A stretch of 64,000 nucleotides of DNA from Methylophaga sp. (GTDB lineage Bacteria; Pseudomonadota; Gammaproteobacteria; Nitrosococcales; Methylophagaceae), in assembly GCF_009711715.1 (NCBI RefSeq), contig NZ_VENF01000004.1, forward strand, positions 292,431-356,430, written 5' to 3'. This document shows positions 20,025 to 27,759 of this stretch, in pieces (position 1 is the first letter of the stretch; each line of letters starts with the position of its first letter). Made by a program: the position numbers and the translations under genes. Below the pieces are notes generated by a model. It saw only the letters and a list, made by a program, of their open reading frames with translations, was not told where the DNA came from and ran no database searches.

Positions 20025-20468
20025 ATGACTGCAAAAACGCGCATGAGCTGGCGATCCCGACTTCAACTCAGCACGATAGCGATTACCCTGACAATGATGA
20101 TCGGGTTTCTGGCCCTCGGATTTGTCGGTATGGCGGTGTTTCTGGTGCTGGCAGAACATTTCCCCAGTTCTCTGGCAGCGCTGATCACTGCCGGCAGCTA
20201 TCTGGCGCTGGGTCTGTTAGTGACGGGTGTGGCTATTCTGATTAACAAGCCGTCACATCCGGCAAGCAGCAGGTCAGCGGAGCGACCGGCTGATGAAGTG
20301 GAGGCGCTGACCCAGTGCCTGGATAACCCGGCACTGGCCGACTTCATTAAAAAGCATCCCGGCACCTCACTGGTCACAACGCTGGTGGCCGGTGTGGTCG
20401 TGGGCTACAGCGATGAAGCCCGGGCTTTATTGAAGTCATTCAGCCAGAGTCAGTCCGACAAAGGTTGA
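20025..20468 (+). CDS. Membrane protein, YqjE-like
   Basis: 147 aa with two clear N-terminal membrane helices (about residues 18-42 and 50-72) and a weaker hydrophobic segment (about 116-128). The linker between is basic and polar. Position after a DUF883 gene and two-helix topology fit the YqjE/phage-holin-like group (DUF1469), but the sequence match is not strong. The C-terminal half (ALADFIKKHPGTSLVTTLVAG) repeats the HP-x-S/T theme seen in the DUF883 anchor. Probably part of the same operon. Confidence 0.6.
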   Translation: MTAKTRMSWRSRLQLSTIAITLTMMIGFLALGFVGMAVFLVLAEHFPSSLAALITAGSYLALGLLVTGVAILINKPSHPASSRSAERPADEVEALTQCLDNPALADFIKKHPGTSLVTTLVAGVVVGYSDEARALLKSFSQSQSDKG

Positions 20469-20687
20469 TGCGGTTTGGAAGGGATTCAGAAAAATCCTGA
20501 CCGGAGCGAGGAAAGACACCGTGTCGGTGGGGAAAAACAGGCTTTAGCATGAATTTCTCAGCGAATATTAAAGTTTTCCTCAATCTTTAATTGAGCAGGG
20601 ATATGCAGGCTGATGAGACAGTCTGGCATTTCAGCTCTCAGTCATCATGCTTTAGGGTCAACGCTGAGTGATCGCATGCAGTGACGG

Positions 20688-20716
20688 AAAACCCGGCCGC
20701 CAGGCCGGGTTTTTTA
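20688..20716 (+). terminator. Strong terminator between the YqjE-like gene and the chemoreceptor
   Basis: The arms AAAACCCGGCC and GGCCGGGTTTT enclose GCCA and are followed by T-residues; A-residues on the other side let it serve the convergent chemoreceptor gene too. The rest of the 20469-20687 gap shows no gene. Confidence 0.88.
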
Positions 20717-20726
20717 TGCCTGAGGC

Positions 20727-22289
20727 TTAACTTATTAGCGTATTGAACTGATTAGCCCGACCCAGCAAGTCGGTGGCCAGTGATTGCGTCTGCCGACTCT
20801 GGCTGACAGATTCTTCAATAGTCGCAATCATCGCGCTGTTAGTGTCAAACAGCTCGTGCATGGTCTGGCTGATTTGGGCTGCGACGACACTTTGTTCTTC
20901 CATCATCTCAGCGATCTGCTGATTGAGTCTGTTGATCGCTACTGATCGTTCCGCAGCCTCACGCATGGTATGACTGCTTCGGTTGACACTGTCTATTGCG
21001 CCTTTACCGGTGTCATGGCAGGCACCGATTTCGCTAATGACAAGTTTGACCGAGGCATCGATCTGTTCGGCTGTGTTCATGATGGATTCCGTCGCCTGCT
21101 TACTTTTACCGGCCAGCTGTCTGACTTCTTCTGCCACCACCGAAAAACCACGGCCGTGCTCACCTGCCCTGGCAGCTTCGATGGTAGCATTTAATGATAA
21201 CAGGCTGGTTTGGTTGGAAATTTCGGTAATCAGTTCAATCGCGGCATTGATCGAGGCAATATCGCTGTTGAGGCTGTTGAAAGTGGCTTCCACACTATCC
21301 AGTTTGCTGATCAGCTGACTGACTTCACTGACGCTCTGTCCGGCATGCTGCTCGGCATTTTGCAGAATCTCGCGGGTATCAGAGGACAACGACGAGGCTT
21401 TGGCCGTGTTACTGGTGACTTCACCGATGCTCTGACTCATTTCTTCCGTTGCCGTGGCGACGGATTCAATGCGCTGGTTCTGTTCTTCCAGCGCTGCGAA
21501 ATTCAATTCCGCGACTTCGACACCCTTGCTGGCATAGTTACCCAGGCTGCTACCGGCCTGTTTGAAATGATTCATGGTATCGTTGATAAGGTCATAAAAA
21601 TGTTTCAGTGAGCCGATAAAAGCCCGGTCACCGGTGTTAGTGGTCGTAATATCTGAGAACTCGATGGTCAGATCACGCTGCTCGGCAGCATATTGCATTG
21701 CCGCCATCACCTGGCTCGAGAGCATGAACTGACGGTACATGCGAAGACAGAAATACATCAGCACACCGGCCTCGATAATCACGAAGGCAGCATGAATAAA
21801 AAAGGTCTCCCAGTTACAACTCTGGCCGTAGACCATAAATGGCATGTTGCCCAACTGGGCGCCGCCAGTCTGTAAGGGCACAGCAATGGCATGATGTGCG
21901 GCGATCAGTGATGCCGCGAGTAACACCATCCGGTAATCCCGCCAGATGATGACAAATGCCAGCGCTACAAAGATATGAAAATGCATTTCCAGCCGGCCGA
22001 ACTGCTGCATGATGAGAATCATCGACATCAGCATCAGGCTGACGGTCATCACGGACCGTGACAGCAGGGTGCCCGGCATTGTTTTGTAGGCGAACCAGCT
22101 CGCCAGTATGGCCAGTGTTGCCGGGATGCCGCCCAGAAAGTGGGTACCCAGTCCGGCTGGGACGATCCAGTAAATAAAAGGCAGGTGAGCCAAGAGGATC
22201 AGCAGAACCAGCCGGTCACTGATCTTGAGATCATCATGCTGACGTTGTTCTATATCGGCCCGGAACAGTTCGGTCGTCAGTTTAGCCAT
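20727..22289 (-). CDS. Methyl-accepting chemotaxis protein with multi-helix, histidine-rich membrane sensor
   Basis: 520 aa from ATG 22289 (aggaa site). The first 200 residues hold about six membrane helices and no large periplasmic domain. That part has clustered histidines: H103-x-H105 in EMHFHIF and H132-H133 in AAHHAIAV. The cytoplasmic part is a normal MCP signalling hairpin with the tip [17 protein letters not shown] and the [14 protein letters not shown] stretch. There is no clear HAMP. The start overlaps the stop of the upstream SCO-like gene by 8 bp, so the two are coupled. The histidines could bind a metal or heme, making this a possible redox or copper taxis receptor; that is inference. 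Confidence 0.85.
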   Translation of the reverse strand: MAKLTTELFRADIEQRQHDDLKISDRLVLLILLAHLPFIYWIVPAGLGTHFLGGIPATLAILASWFAYKTMPGTLLSRSVMTVSLMLMSMILIMQQFGRLEMHFHIFVALAFVIIWRDYRMVLLAASLIAAHHAIAVPLQTGGAQLGNMPFMVYGQSCNWETFFIHAAFVIIEAGVLMYFCLRMYRQFMLSSQVMAAMQYAAEQRDLTIEFSDITTTNTGDRAFIGSLKHFYDLINDTMNHFKQAGSSLGNYASKGVEVAELNFAALEEQNQRIESVATATEEMSQSIGEVTSNTAKASSLSSDTREILQNAEQHAGQSVSEVSQLISKLDSVEATFNSLNSDIASINAAIELITEISNQTSLLSLNATIEAARAGEHGRGFSVVAEEVRQLAGKSKQATESIMNTAEQIDASVKLVISEIGACHDTGKGAIDSVNRSSHTMREAAERSVAINRLNQQIAEMMEEQSVVAAQISQTMHELFDTNSAMIATIEESVSQSRQTQSLATDLLGRANQFNTLIS

Positions 22290-22854
22290 GCTGGGTTCCT
22301 GTCTTGAATTGCTTGATGTCACGGATAATGTCTTCAGCATCAGGAGCGGGGTAGGTCAGCAGTGTTCTGGACGCTGGATGATAAAGATACAGATGGCCGG
22401 CATGTTGTGGTTGCCGGTCACCCGACTGCTGAATTTGCTCGCTCCGGGCCAGTAAGGACCAGCTGGCCGGGTGTTGTTTGTCCAATAGCGCCGGCTGTTG
22501 CCCGGTGACGGCAGCGTAACGGACCAGCAGCCCTGATGCGTCCTGCTCGGGCTGGATTGACAGGATGACGAGTCTCACTGCTTGCTGTGTACGATCAAGT
22601 ACTTCCCTTGTCAGCATCAGATTTGCCGGACAGGTATCGCTGCAGTTACTGAAAGCTGGCAGGATCAAATGAATATCATTAGCTGCTGCCGGCATCCCGG
22701 GCAGATTGAGATCAATGCGGTGTGAATAGCCGTGGAAGTCGGTGAAATAATGATTGAGCCTGTCTGAATAGGCGATGGAAGCGAAGGCTGCAGACAGACT
22801 GAGTGCTGAAAGCAGCAGACCGCCCAGTAGAGAGGATCTATTCACCGGCATCAT
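22282..22854 (-). CDS. SCO1/SenC-like copper-binding thioredoxin-fold protein
   Basis: 190 aa with an N-terminal membrane anchor (about residues 8-28), the rest facing the periplasm. The SCO copper motif CxxxC is at Cys71-Cys75 ([10 protein letters not shown]). The distal histidine is probably His151 or His154 in [14 protein letters not shown] proteins deliver copper to the CuA site of cytochrome oxidase or act as thiol reductases. No oxidase genes are near; instead a chemoreceptor gene overlaps its end, which hints at a sensory use. The sequence between the motifs is divergent, so the family call is fair rather than certain. Confidence 0.72.
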   Translation of the reverse strand: MMPVNRSSLLGGLLLSALSLSAAFASIAYSDRLNHYFTDFHGYSHRIDLNLPGMPAAANDIHLILPAFSNCSDTCPANLMLTREVLDRTQQAVRLVILSIQPEQDASGLLVRYAAVTGQQPALLDKQHPASWSLLARSEQIQQSGDRQPQHAGHLYLYHPASRTLLTYPAPDAEDIIRDIKQFKTGTQHG

Positions 22855-23147
22855 CGAGCCCGGTAACAGTGAATTTTTTTCTGCATGGCTTGTATTTGTT
22901 GCCTCTCAAGCTGCGAAATTCGCCTTTAGTTTTCGCATTTGTTAAAAAATGTATCGTGCACTTTAGTTGTGCGTAAGTGAAATTGCCGTGAGGAGATAAG
23001 AAAAGCTAAGTTGCTGAGCGGTAAATAAAATCAATAGCGGTGCAGAGGGTGAAGATAGGCCATTAAGCTTCTATCCTGCACTCGGATCTTGAGGCTTATG
23101 TGCCATACCTTGTTATACTCAATTTAAGTCAAGCAACAGGTTTCTAT

Positions 23148-23918
23148 ATGTCAGAATTTTCATCATTGCCGGCTGGGTGCAGTCAGTGCCTGGATACGAA
23201 CGGCTCGGAAATTGATTTCTCTATGGCATTCCAGCCGATTGTCGACATTCAAGAAAAAAATATTTTTGGCTATGAGGCGTTGGTAAGAGGCCCGAACCAG
23301 GAGCCTGCCGGCTTTATTCTTGATAAGCTGAACGATAACAATCGTTATTATTTTGATCAGGCTATCCGGGTCAAAGCGATCAAAACCGCGGTTGAGCTGG
23401 AACTGGACAGCGTGCTGTCGATTAATTTCTTCCCCAATGCGGTGTATCGCCCCGAGACCTGCATCAGAACCACGCTGAATGCCTGTGAAGAATATGGTTT
23501 CCCCATCAACAAGATCATGTTCGAGGTAACCGAGTCAGAGCGTATTGAAGACCGCCAGCACCTGAAAAATATTTTCGCTTATTACAATCAGAAAGGTTTC
23601 ATCACCGCAATTGATGATTTTGGTGCCGGATTTTCAGGGTTGAATCTGATTTCAGACTGGCAGCCTAATATCGTCAAACTGGATATGAACCTGATTCGGA
23701 ATATCGACAAGGATGAGACCCGTCAGCACCTCGTGAGCTCGGTTATTGGTTTTGCCCATAAGGTAGGTATCAGGATTATTTGTGAAGGGGTGGAAACCGT
23801 TGAAGAGTTGAGCGTGCTGGAACAGATGAATGTTTCTCTATTCCAGGGTTTTCTGTTTGCCAAGCCGGCCTTTGAAGCATTGCCGGCTGTCGACTTTAGC
23901 AATCTGGGGCTGGACTAA
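23148..23918 (+). CDS. Stand-alone EAL-domain c-di-GMP phosphodiesterase
   Basis: 256 aa from ATG 23148; a GTG 48 nt upstream is in frame but less likely. Nearly the whole protein is one EAL domain. Catalytic residues are all present: Glu in YEALVRG (Glu43), Asn in INFFPNA, Glu in EVTESE, the AIDDFGAGFSG loop, Lys in VKLDM and Glu in CEGVET. It is therefore predicted to hydrolyse c-di-GMP. The short N-terminus has two cysteines in CSQC. It ends 4 bp into the end of the convergent BLUF gene. The 293-nt gap upstream, 22855-23147, carries no gene that I can see. Confidence 0.9.
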   Translation: MSEFSSLPAGCSQCLDTNGSEIDFSMAFQPIVDIQEKNIFGYEALVRGPNQEPAGFILDKLNDNNRYYFDQAIRVKAIKTAVELELDSVLSINFFPNAVYRPETCIRTTLNACEEYGFPINKIMFEVTESERIEDRQHLKNIFAYYNQKGFITAIDDFGAGFSGLNLISDWQPNIVKLDMNLIRNIDKDETRQHLVSSVIGFAHKVGIRIICEGVETVEELSVLEQMNVSLFQGFLFAKPAFEALPAVDFSNLGLD

Positions 23919-24373
23919 CTCAGGTGCATATTGCCGGTGCGTAGTCGGCTGACATCGAGAAAGGTTTCAAAAAAGACCCGCGCCTCACGACACAAATGCG
24001 CAATGGTGTCAGTTTCCATCATATCTTCAAACAGATCATAGACGGTACGATAGTCACGCAGACGGTTTTCCGGAATGTAACGTAAAGCCATGCTCCAGTC
24101 CCGGAAAGCGCGTTTATCGACCTGATCATTACATAAAAGATGGATATCATGATGGCGGCTGTCCCTGACGATGCTGCCATAGATAAAATCAACGGAAGCT
24201 TTGCTGCCTTCCAAGTACTGAATGATATTGCCGTCATGATAAATCAGGCAGCCGGTCACGCCGAAATGGGCGTTTTTATGACGGGACTTCAGCATCAGCT
24301 GATCCAACGCTTCAGCGCTGAACAAGTCCACGGCCGAACTTGAGTACATGATTTTGTGTATGGTCTGGCTCAT
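23915..24373 (-). CDS. BLUF-domain blue-light sensor
   Basis: 152 aa, flavin-binding BLUF domain over residues 1-100 and a short helical tail. The photocycle residues are all seen: Tyr10 in IMYSSSA, Asn34, Gln52 in IIQYLEG, Trp93 and Met95 in DWSMAL. They are each two positions higher than in the cyanobacterial BLUF protein Slr1694 (Tyr8, Gln50, Trp91, Met93). BLUF proteins bind FAD and change their hydrogen bonding in blue light. There is no output domain, so it must act on a partner; the convergent EAL protein is the obvious candidate. Confidence 0.92.
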   Translation of the reverse strand: MSQTIHKIMYSSSAVDLFSAEALDQLMLKSRHKNAHFGVTGCLIYHDGNIIQYLEGSKASVDFIYGSIVRDSRHHDIHLLCNDQVDKRAFRDWSMALRYIPENRLRDYRTVYDLFEDMMETDTIAHLCREARVFFETFLDVSRLRTGNMHLS

Positions 24374-24589
24374 AAGTCATCACCGTTGATGTTTCAACAA
24401 GAGCGACAAGCAGGACTGATCTGAACAAAGCCATGCTCTCGTCAAAGTTTATCCACAAGATATCAAAATACTTTGACACGCACCATCCACGGTTATGAGC
24501 AAGGGACTCAGCAATTGTCGTCATCACAAATATTTGATTCGGAACCATTAATATCAAACAGGTACAAACCCGAATAACAGGAGTTCAGC

Positions 24590-25120
24590 ATGCGCGCTAT
24601 CCTCATTTTTATATTGTCACTTCTGTCCCCGCCGCTATGGGCCAGTGAATGTCCGGCCTTTCTTAATTATGATCTGCCCCGGCTGCACGCCAATGACACG
24701 GTCAACCTCTGCGAGATTGCCAGTGGCAAGCCGCTGTTGATTGTGAACACGGCCAGTCACTGTGGGTTCACCCGCCAGTTTGAAGGACTGGAAGCCCTGC
24801 ATCAGACTTACAAGGGTAAGAATCTGATGGTGGTGGGGTTTGCCAGCAATGATTTCAATCAGGAGGCCAAAACGGAAGAAGAGGCGGCCCGGGTCTGCCG
24901 TGAGAACTTCGGCGTGACTTTCACCATGATAGCGCCAAGCTATGTCAAAGGGCAGCGCGCCAATCCGGTGTTTCGCGAAATCAATCGCCAGAGTGAAGCG
25001 CCGGGCTGGAATTTCAATAAATATCTGATCAGCCCGCAAGGTAAGGTTGTGAAGCACTTCGGTAGCCGGGTCGAACCTGATGACGAAGCCCTGACCCAGG
25101 CTATTGAAGAGATGCTTTAA
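24590..25120 (+). CDS. Secreted glutathione-peroxidase-family protein
   Basis: 176 aa; a signal peptide runs to about residue 18 (WAS-EC), so it is likely periplasmic. The peroxidatic Cys58 is in NTASHCGFT and the WNF motif at 140-142 is kept. The motif that normally reads CNQF is SNDF, so the catalytic Gln is replaced by Asp88. Cys103 lies where the resolving Cys of thioredoxin-dependent members would be (ARVCRENFGV). It should reduce peroxides, perhaps with a thioredoxin-like donor, but the Gln change may alter activity. Ribosome site: caggag. Confidence 0.85.
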   Translation: MRAILIFILSLLSPPLWASECPAFLNYDLPRLHANDTVNLCEIASGKPLLIVNTASHCGFTRQFEGLEALHQTYKGKNLMVVGFASNDFNQEAKTEEEAARVCRENFGVTFTMIAPSYVKGQRANPVFREINRQSEAPGWNFNKYLISPQGKVVKHFGSRVEPDDEALTQAIEEML

Positions 25121-25140
25121 AGCGCCTGCCCGTCAACCTT

Positions 25141-25178
25141 CAGCCACAAAATGTGATGCTATTCACATTTTGTGGCTG
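25141..25178. repeat. Perfect 16-bp inverted repeat with 6-nt loop
   Basis: Arms CAGCCACAAAATGTGA (25141-25156) and TCACATTTTGTGGCTG (25163-25178) are exactly complementary and enclose TGCTAT. It lies 21 nt after the peroxidase stop. It lacks a long T-run after either arm, so it is not a typical intrinsic terminator; it may be an operator or an mRNA 3' stabiliser. Nothing else was seen in the gap 25121-25513. Confidence 0.7.
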
Positions 25179-25513
25179 TTAGTGTTTAATAAGCGCAGGT
25201 ACTTTGCTGGCTGAAACAGATCCTGACTGCGGCTGACAAGCTGTTTGATAAATGGACGCTAAACAGCTGTAAAGTAAGCGATATTGAGTTGACTTGCGTT
25301 TAATAACCATCGATACTTCAGTTACAAAGTAATTCACACAAGTGAGTCGGCATTTCAGGGAGAAATGGATGATGACGGAAGTGACGCACCAATCGGCTTT
25401 CAGGCCGACTTTCCCCCCGACAGGCATGCATCGGTCAGACAGGCTGCGGTATACTGCGTCCGGCCTTGTTTCTTGGCTATTTTTCAACACCGTTTACACG
25501 GAGAGGCATCAGG

Positions 25514-26059
25514 ATGATTAATTTATGCCGTTTGTGTCTGCCACTGCTTGCCGCGCTGGTGGCGGCGGGGTGCAGTCCCATCCACAACACAGTGGGTCCT
25601 GACAGAGAAAGATCGGATTTACGTGAATCTGTGGAAGCACCATTTCAACTCAGTGACGGTCAATCACCCTTCTGTAATGTTCCGCCGATGCAGATTCCGG
25701 AAACACCTGAACTGGTTACCGCGCCGGAACCTTTTTCTGCCAAGCTTTTCTTCCTGTTGGATAAAACCGAGTTCACTGAAGAGTCCAAAGTGGAATCCAG
25801 AGAGATTTACCAGGAAATTCTTGATCGTGAATTCAGTGAAATTGTGATTAGTGGTCATACTGATACCTCAGCCTCCAACGCCTACAACGAGGCGCTGTCG
25901 CTGCGGCGTTCACAAAAAGTCCGACAGGATCTGATTGCCTACGGCGTCCCTGCGGAAAATATCCGCATCTCTGCAGAAGGCGAATATCGCTTGTTGGTCG
26001 CGACGCCGGATGATACGGTCGAACTAAGAAATCGTCGCGTCGAAATCAACGCACGCTGA
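25514..26059 (+). CDS. OmpA-domain lipoprotein
   Basis: 181 aa from ATG 25514. The leader ends in the lipobox AAGC, so it is an outer-membrane or inner-membrane lipoprotein. After a Pro-rich linker the C-terminal domain (about residues 75-181) is OmpA-like, with the peptidoglycan-binding segment ISGHTDTSASNAYNEALSLRR split at its conserved Asp and the end LRNRRVEINAR. It likely binds peptidoglycan. It lies 16 nt before the TolC-like gene, an arrangement known from type I secretion outer-membrane sets. Confidence 0.83.
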   Translation: MINLCRLCLPLLAALVAAGCSPIHNTVGPDRERSDLRESVEAPFQLSDGQSPFCNVPPMQIPETPELVTAPEPFSAKLFFLLDKTEFTEESKVESREIYQEILDREFSEIVISGHTDTSASNAYNEALSLRRSQKVRQDLIAYGVPAENIRISAEGEYRLLVATPDDTVELRNRRVEINAR

Positions 26060-26075
26060 TTGACGGAGTTTAGCA

Positions 26076-27419
26076 ATGGTACATAAATTTAAGCTGCTGA
26101 CATTAACGGCTTCTATCATGGGTGCGACATTGATGATGGCGCAGTCCGCCTCAGCGCAAAGCCTGACCGAAGCGGTTGATAAAACAATTAGAAGTAATCC
26201 CAACGTACTGGCTGAAGCCAACTTCCGCCGCAGTGTTGATAAAACCATCGATCAGGCGCGGGCCGGTTACTACCCGCAGGTTGATTTGAACCTGGGCATC
26301 GGACGTGAGCGGGCAGAGAATAACTCAACCGCCCCCGGCCATCGTCATCTGACTCGCGGTGAAGCAGGTATTTCTGCCTCACAAATGCTTTATGACGGCT
26401 TTGCAACCAAAAGTGCAGTAGAGCAAACCCAGTCTCAGGCGGAATCTGCCGGCTACAGTGTGTTTGATACCGCGGAGAGCACCTCGCTACGTGCAGTTCA
26501 GGTTTATCTGGATGTTCTGCGCAGACAGGATCTGCTGAAGCTGACCGAGGCCAATCTGGAAAGCCATGAGCGAATTTATTCGCAGATTGAACAGCGCTTT
26601 GATAGTGGTGTCGGTAACAGTGCCGATCTGGAGCAGACCAAAGGTCGTCTGGCATTGTCACAGGCTAATCTGACCTCAAACAAGGGCAACCTTGAAGATG
26701 CGCTGAGTAATTACAACCGCGTTGTTGGTAATATGCCAGAAGCGCCTACCGATCCCGGCCTGGATTGTTGCGATAAGGCCCCTGCCACGTTGGATGAAGC
26801 ATTGGCGATTGCCTATCATCAGCATCCGGCATTGCGTTCTGCCATGGCTCAGCATGAAGCCGCTCTGGCACAGGAGCAAGGTGCCGAAGCGCCTTTTCAT
26901 CCCCGTGTCGATCTTGAACTGAGCACACGGGCGGACAATAATCTTGACGGTGAAAAAGGCCATGAAAAAGAAATTCTGGCCATGGCTCGTCTGCGTTACA
27001 ACCTGCTCAACGGCGGCGCAGATATGGCACGGCTGGAAGAAACCGGCTTTTTAAGCCAGCAGGCACGTGAAGAAGCCAATATTGCTATTCGTGATATCGA
27101 ACGTGATGTCCGCCTGGCATGGAATTCTCTGGATAATCTGTCGCATCAATTGCCGGTGCTTAAACAACGGATGGACTCAGCATTAATGACCCGCGAAGCC
27201 TACCAGGAGCAATTCAATCTGGGACAGCGCACCCTGCTGGATCTGCTGGACACCGAAAATGAAGTGCTGACAGCCAGTGCAGATTACACCAATACCTATT
27301 ATGATCATCTCTATGCCTGCTACTGGCTGGCGGAAACTATGGGCAAACTGCTTGAGCAACTGGAACTGGAAGCCCCTGAAGAAGCGATTACTGTCGCCAG
27401 TCCTGAGCCGGCCGAGTAA
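26076..27419 (+). CDS. TolC-family outer-membrane efflux/type I secretion protein
   Basis: 447 aa with a signal peptide ending near SASAQS. Two repeats of the TolC fold are visible, each with the helical hairpin pattern; the first contains NVLAEANFRRSVDKTIDQARAGYYPQ, cut here by its central Ile, and the second AMAQHEAALAQEQGAEAPFHPRVDLEL in the matching place. RLAWNSLDNL and QFNLGQRTLLDLLDTENE near the end are typical. It forms a trimeric channel-tunnel with an inner-membrane exporter not found here. The OmpA-lipoprotein/TolC pairing resembles the outer-membrane component sets for giant adhesins. Confidence 0.87.
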   Translation: MVHKFKLLTLTASIMGATLMMAQSASAQSLTEAVDKTIRSNPNVLAEANFRRSVDKTIDQARAGYYPQVDLNLGIGRERAENNSTAPGHRHLTRGEAGISASQMLYDGFATKSAVEQTQSQAESAGYSVFDTAESTSLRAVQVYLDVLRRQDLLKLTEANLESHERIYSQIEQRFDSGVGNSADLEQTKGRLALSQANLTSNKGNLEDALSNYNRVVGNMPEAPTDPGLDCCDKAPATLDEALAIAYHQHPALRSAMAQHEAALAQEQGAEAPFHPRVDLELSTRADNNLDGEKGHEKEILAMARLRYNLLNGGADMARLEETGFLSQQAREEANIAIRDIERDVRLAWNSLDNLSHQLPVLKQRMDSALMTREAYQEQFNLGQRTLLDLLDTENEVLTASADYTNTYYDHLYACYWLAETMGKLLEQLELEAPEEAITVASPEPAE

Positions 27420-27440
27420 GCGTCTAGAAGCTTAACAATT

Positions 27441-27475
27441 AAAGCCCCGCCATCGAAAAATGGCGGGGCTTTTTT
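27441..27475 (+). terminator. Rho-independent terminator after the TolC-like gene
   Basis: A perfect 12-bp stem AAAGCCCCGCCA/TGGCGGGGCTTT with an A-rich loop, followed by further T-residues. Confidence 0.92.
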
Positions 27476-27504
27476 ATTGATGATGTACGGCTGTTCAATC
27501 TGCA

Positions 27505-27720
27505 TCAACAGCCTGATGAAGTTGTTTGTTCGGGGCTACTGGTCTTGTCCTCACCAGTCCACTCATTTTGGCATCCAGCAGGTTTTGTGGCCGGGTTCTT
27601 GACGTGACTAAAGTCGATGCCATCATCTTCGGTGGCCATAAAGCCATGCCTTTCTCTGGCGGCAGTTGCAAATTGAGCCCCGTTAAGTTTTCCGTTATTA
27701 ATTTTTCTGTCATCTGCCAC
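27505..27720 (-). CDS. Possible small protein in the tolC-waaL gap (doubtful)
   Basis: A 71-codon frame from GTG 27720. Its codons favour a purine-N-pyrimidine pattern and a mixed acidic/basic composition (VADDRKINNGKLNGAQFA), more coding-like than the alternative overlapping frame from 27713. There is no ribosome site and no family I recognise. The frame stays open for a further ten codons upstream without an ATG. It may be a small real gene or a decayed one. Apart from it and the terminator, the 27420-27759 gap holds nothing I can name. Confidence 0.25.
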   Translation of the reverse strand: MADDRKINNGKLNGAQFATAARERHGFMATEDDGIDFSHVKNPATKPAGCQNEWTGEDKTSSPEQTTSSGC

Positions 27721-27759
27721 TGCTAGATTAAACGACGCTTTTTTACAGGGTTATCAATA

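Noticed and set aside
25179..25490. 103-codon minus-strand frame in the gap before the OmpA lipoprotein
   Set aside because: Composition is not protein-like, there is no ribosome site, and it overlaps the promoter region of the lipoprotein gene.
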